DNA of 64,000 nucleotides, from NCBI RefSeq assembly GCF_030656115.1, contig NZ_JAUSOO010000122.1:1-64000 (forward strand). The letters are read 5' to 3'. A model generated the notes under the pieces. That model was not told the DNA's origin and did not search any database. It was given only the letters and a program-made list of their open reading frames with translations. This DNA comes from Hydrogenophaga sp. (GTDB taxonomy: Bacteria; Pseudomonadota; Gammaproteobacteria; Burkholderiales; Burkholderiaceae_C). Shown piece after piece: positions 60,998 to 64,000 of this stretch. Positions within the stretch are counted from its first letter, which is position 1, and each line of letters opens with the position of its first letter. Both the position numbers and the translations under genes were made by a program.

Positions 60998-62002
60998 ATG
61001 TCAAAGGTCAAACCTGCCCCGCTGCCTCCCGACACCGTGATCGGTGGCTACCGTATTGTGCGCAAGCTGGCGGCTGGCGGCTTCGGTGTGGTGTATCTGG
61101 CGGTTGATGCCGAAGGCCAGCAGGTTGCCATCAAAGAGTATTTGCCGTCTTCGCTGGCCACCCGAGGGCCGGGTGAATTGCTGCCTCAGGTGCAGCCTGA
61201 AAAGCTCTCGCTGTACCGGCTTGGCCTCAAGAGCTTTTTTGAAGAGGGTCGGGCACTTGCTCAAATTTCGCATGCTTCGGTGGTGAGCGTGCTGAACTTT
61301 TTCCGTGAGAACGAAACGGTTTACATGGTCATGAATTACCTGGAGGGCGCGTCCCTGCAGGAGTTCATCATCACGGCACGCGAGCTCAAAAAGCAAAAGG
61401 TGTTTCGCGAGTCAACTATCCGCTCGCTTTACGACGAAATCCTGCGCGGTCTGCGTATCGTGCACCAGCACAAGATGCTGCACCTGGACATCAAACCGGC
61501 CAACATTTTCATCACAGACGACAACCGATCGGTGTTGATTGATTTTGGTGCAGCACGCGAGGTGCTGAGCAAAGAGGGCAACTTCATCCGTCCGATGTAC
61601 ACGCCAGGCTTTGCGGCCCCCGAGATGTACCGGCGTGACTCCAGCATGGGCCCCTGGACCGATATTTACGCGATTGGCGCTTGCATTTACGCCAGCATGC
61701 AAGGCTATCCGCCCAACGATGCGCCGCAGCGACTGGAAAAAGACCGCCTCTCTCTTGCGCTTTCCCGTTTGCGCGGTGTCTATTCCGACAACCTTATTGA
61801 GGTGGTGGAGTGGTGCATGTCGCTGGATCCCCTCTCTCGCCCTCAGTCGGTGTTTGCGTTGCAAAAAGAGTTGAACCGCGAAACAGAGCGCAGTTACACC
61901 AAACTCACCGTTGCCGAAAAAATGCGTCTGCAGTTTGACAACATCGTGTCAGACAACAAAAAATCGTCAGGCAAGACGGGCATAGGGACCCGTCTTCGAT
62001 GA
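60998..62002 (+). CDS. Ser/Thr protein kinase
   Basis: 334 residues from ATG 60998. A single Hanks-type kinase domain: glycine loop AAGGFGVVYLA, catalytic Lys46 (VAIKEYLP), catalytic Asp164 in HLDIKPAN, and DFG at Asp182. No membrane segment or extracellular sensor is visible; the last 50 residues are a basic tail. Its stop overlaps the start of the PP2C phosphatase gene by 4 bp. The pair followed by rph is a conserved arrangement in Burkholderiales. Targets are unknown. Confidence 0.92.
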   Translation: MSKVKPAPLPPDTVIGGYRIVRKLAAGGFGVVYLAVDAEGQQVAIKEYLPSSLATRGPGELLPQVQPEKLSLYRLGLKSFFEEGRALAQISHASVVSVLNFFRENETVYMVMNYLEGASLQEFIITARELKKQKVFRESTIRSLYDEILRGLRIVHQHKMLHLDIKPANIFITDDNRSVLIDFGAAREVLSKEGNFIRPMYTPGFAAPEMYRRDSSMGPWTDIYAIGACIYASMQGYPPNDAPQRLEKDRLSLALSRLRGVYSDNLIEVVEWCMSLDPLSRPQSVFALQKELNRETERSYTKLTVAEKMRLQFDNIVSDNKKSSGKTGIGTRLR

Positions 62003-62898
62003 AGTTCTCGGTCTACCAGATCAGCCGCCAAGGCGGACGACCGCGCAACGAAGATCGTATTGGCTACGCTTACACCCAGGAATCGGGCCTTTTCGTGCTG
62101 GCTGATGGCATGGGTGGCCACCCCGAGGGGGCCATGGCTGCCCAGCTCGCGCTGCAAACGTTCTCAGCTTATTTCCAGAAGGCGGCCAAACCCTTCCTGG
62201 GGGATGTGCCCAAATTTTTGACCAATGCGCTGATGGCTTCACACCATCAGATTTTGCGGTACGCGGCCGAAAAAGGCATGCTTGACACGCCGCGCACGAC
62301 CTTGGTTGTGGCTGTGATGGAGCACAACTGCATGCATTGGATTCACTGTGGTGATTCGCGGCTTTACATCGTGCGCGACGGCCAGCTGCTCACCCGCACC
62401 CGCGATCATTCCTATATAGAGCAGCAAGCGCATCTGGGCCAAGCCACTCAGAACATCAACCGCAACATCTTATTCACCTGCCTGGGTTCGCCGGCCAAGC
62501 CGATATTTGACCTGTCCAGTCCGCTGCAGCTGCAGGAGGGCGACCGCGTGCTGTTGTGTTCAGACGGTTTGTGGTGCACGGTGAACGACAATGAAATTGC
62601 GTCCGAGTTGGCTGCGCATCCGTTGAACCAGGCTGTGCCTGAACTGGTAGAGATGGCGTTGCGGCGCGGCGGCCCCCGTTGCGACAACGTCACCGTGCTC
62701 GCCATGGAGTGGGAAACGCCCGATGCGTTTGAAAGCACTCTGGTGTCTTCCGAAGACATGCAACAAGGGTTTTTCTCCTCCACCATTCAGTCGGGCGTGC
62801 CCGATCCGACCATCGAAGACATGGACGACGCGGCGATCGAGCGCTCGATCGCCGAAATCAATGCAGCGATACGGCGTGCTGCCGAACGCAATCCCTGA
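61999..62898 (+). CDS. PP2C-type Ser/Thr protein phosphatase
   Basis: 299 residues. The PP2C/PPM metal-binding and core motifs are all present: [27 protein letters not shown] and CDNVTVL. It should remove phosphate from Ser/Thr residues, probably those put on by the overlapping upstream kinase. The last 50 residues are a tail outside the fold (acidic, [13 protein letters not shown]). Soluble. Confidence 0.93.
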   Translation: MKFSVYQISRQGGRPRNEDRIGYAYTQESGLFVLADGMGGHPEGAMAAQLALQTFSAYFQKAAKPFLGDVPKFLTNALMASHHQILRYAAEKGMLDTPRTTLVVAVMEHNCMHWIHCGDSRLYIVRDGQLLTRTRDHSYIEQQAHLGQATQNINRNILFTCLGSPAKPIFDLSSPLQLQEGDRVLLCSDGLWCTVNDNEIASELAAHPLNQAVPELVEMALRRGGPRCDNVTVLAMEWETPDAFESTLVSSEDMQQGFFSSTIQSGVPDPTIEDMDDAAIERSIAEINAAIRRAAERNP

Positions 62899-62908
62899 GG
62901 GTATTCCC

Positions 62909-63640
62909 ATGAGCGACTTTATTCGACCCGGCCACCGGGCCGCCGATGCCTTGCGTCCGGTGCGCATCACGCGCGGCTTCACCATCCATGCCGAAGGCTC
63001 GGTGCTGATTGAGTTTGGCGACACCAAGGTGCTGTGCACCGCATCGGTTGAAGAGAAGGTGCCGCCGCACAAACGCGGCAGTGGCGAGGGCTGGGTCACC
63101 GCCGAGTACGGCATGCTGCCGCGCGCCACCCACACCCGCAGCGACCGTGAGGCCGCCAAGGGCAAGCAAAGCGGGCGCACGCAAGAAATTCAGCGCCTGA
63201 TTGGTCGCTCGCTGCGCGCGGTGTTTGACCTGAAAGCGTTGGGCGAGCGCACCATTTCGCTGGACTGCGATGTGTTGCAGGCCGACGGCGGCACGCGCAC
63301 CGCCAGCATCACCGGTGCCTTTGTGGCCGCGCACGACGCGGTGTCGCGTCTGCTGGCCGACGGCAGAATAGCCACCTCGCCCATCAAAGGCCCTGTGGCC
63401 GCCATTTCGGTGGGCATTTTGCAGGGCGTGCCTTTGCTGGACCTGGAGTACGTGGAAGACTCGGCTTGCGACACCGACATGAACGTGTTGATGACGGGTG
63501 CAGGCCATTTCGTGGAAGTGCAGGGCACGGCCGAAGGCGTGGCCTTCAGCCGCCGCGAAATGGATGCCTTGCTGGCACTGGCCGAAAAGGGCGTGAGCGA
63601 GTTGGTGATGCTGCAACGGCAGGCGCTGGGTTTGGTCTGA
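62909..63640 (+). CDS. rph: Ribonuclease PH
   Basis: 243 residues from ATG 62909. Typical phosphorolytic RNase: RPVRITRGF at the N-terminus, [19 protein letters not shown] and [26 protein letters not shown] and EVQGTAEG. It trims the 3' ends of tRNA precursors using phosphate. It starts 10 bp after the PP2C stop and is followed by rdgB. Confidence 0.96.
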   Translation: MSDFIRPGHRAADALRPVRITRGFTIHAEGSVLIEFGDTKVLCTASVEEKVPPHKRGSGEGWVTAEYGMLPRATHTRSDREAAKGKQSGRTQEIQRLIGRSLRAVFDLKALGERTISLDCDVLQADGGTRTASITGAFVAAHDAVSRLLADGRIATSPIKGPVAAISVGILQGVPLLDLEYVEDSACDTDMNVLMTGAGHFVEVQGTAEGVAFSRREMDALLALAEKGVSELVMLQRQALGLV

Positions 63641-63676
63641 GCGGCTCTGATCGTTGGTTGAACCACTTGAGATCCC

Positions 63677-64000
63677 ATGAAACTCGTTCTGGCTTCGAAC
63701 AACGCGGGCAAGCTCGCTGAATTGCAGGCGCTGTTTGCTCCGCTGGGGGTGGAACTGGTGCGCCAGTCCGACCTGGGTATACCCGAGGCACCCGAACCAC
63801 ACTGCACATTCATTGAAAATGCGTTGGCCAAGGCGCGCCATGCGGCGCGCCTGAGTGGTTTGCCGGCCTTGGCCGACGATGCGGGCCTGTGTGTGGAAGC
63901 CTTTGGCGGCCTGCCTGGGGTGAACACGGCTTACTACGCCACCCAGTTTGGCTACGCCAAGGGCGACGACAACAACGTGCGTGCCTTGCTGGAGCAGATG
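63677..64000 (+). CDS. rdgB: Non-canonical purine NTP pyrophosphatase RdgB/HAM1, 5' part
   Basis: The first 108 codons are in the window, and the gene runs off the right edge. MKLVLASNNAGKLAELQALF is the family N-terminus and ENALAKARHAAR and LADDAGLCVEAFGG are the next conserved blocks. The enzyme hydrolyses dITP, dXTP and ITP to monophosphates. It follows rph by 36 bp, the usual Burkholderiales order. Confidence 0.94.
   Translation, partial: MKLVLASNNAGKLAELQALFAPLGVELVRQSDLGIPEAPEPHCTFIENALAKARHAARLSGLPALADDAGLCVEAFGGLPGVNTAYYATQFGYAKGDDNNVRALLEQM

Overview
This is a high-GC, gene-dense chromosomal window from a betaproteobacterium, most probably a member of the Comamonadaceae (Burkholderiales; Hydrogenophaga-, Acidovorax- or Variovorax-like). 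The evidence is the spoT / rpoZ / gmk / yicC block facing a Ser/Thr kinase / PP2C / rph / rdgB block, several very large PAS-rich signalling proteins, a dispersed palindromic repeat of a type common in these genomes, and a selenoneine (sen) cluster like the one described from Variovorax. No rRNA, tRNA, CRISPR array, intact transposon or prophage was seen.

Layout. 1-518: a frameshifted remnant of a YhcG/DUF1016-type nuclease gene and one copy of a 121-bp palindromic repeat. 519-2123: an AAA-type ATPase with a C-terminal PD-(D/E)XK-like nuclease domain. 2151-12729: cyclic-di-GMP and two-component signalling. It holds a hemerythrin-hybrid kinase translationally coupled to a REC-PAS-GGDEF-EAL-CZB protein on the minus strand. 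Divergent from these, a periplasmic PhnD-like binding protein is coupled to a membrane diguanylate cyclase. 12749-18344: ordinary metabolism (acyl-CoA ligase, carboxylesterase, Trp-rich small protein, HNH protein, PNPOx-like protein, 8-oxoguanine deaminase-type amidohydrolase), with the second repeat copy at 15402-15523.

18548-21912 is the highlight: senA (minus) diverging from senB-senC (plus), encoding selenoneine synthase, selenosugar synthase and selenophosphate synthase. 21937-26756: a signal peptidase I, a LysE-family exporter, a haloacid dehalogenase, an MFS-like fragment coupled to a sterol-desaturase-type hydroxylase, a DUF1499 protein and a secreted rhodanese. 26788-29646: a membrane-anchored NUC-type endonuclease diverging from a NERD-SF1 helicase. 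29975-38143: a 630-aa membrane protein of unknown function, then a CHASE hybrid kinase carrying its own Hpt domain and a REC-GGDEF response regulator. 38231-40817: DUF3047, an unknown secreted protein and DUF547. 40861-45520: a TVP38-flavoprotein oxidoreductase fusion diverging from a sugar-kinase-like protein and a double glycosyltransferase/DUF2064 fusion, families often linked to radical-SAM/selenoprotein loci. 45690-56458: a P-type Ca2+-like ATPase, then the alpha-2-macroglobulin/PBP1C pair of the periplasm. 56549-64000: housekeeping (spoT, rpoZ, gmk, yicC on minus; Ser/Thr kinase, PP2C phosphatase, rph and a truncated rdgB on plus).

The genes group into a few functional themes: selenium metabolism (sen cluster, possibly the 40.9-45.5 kb cluster), sensing of oxygen/zinc/periplasmic ligands through c-di-GMP, envelope defence and repair, and nucleotide/stringent-response housekeeping. 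Most convergent gene pairs are separated by a short perfect palindrome that probably ends transcription from both sides.
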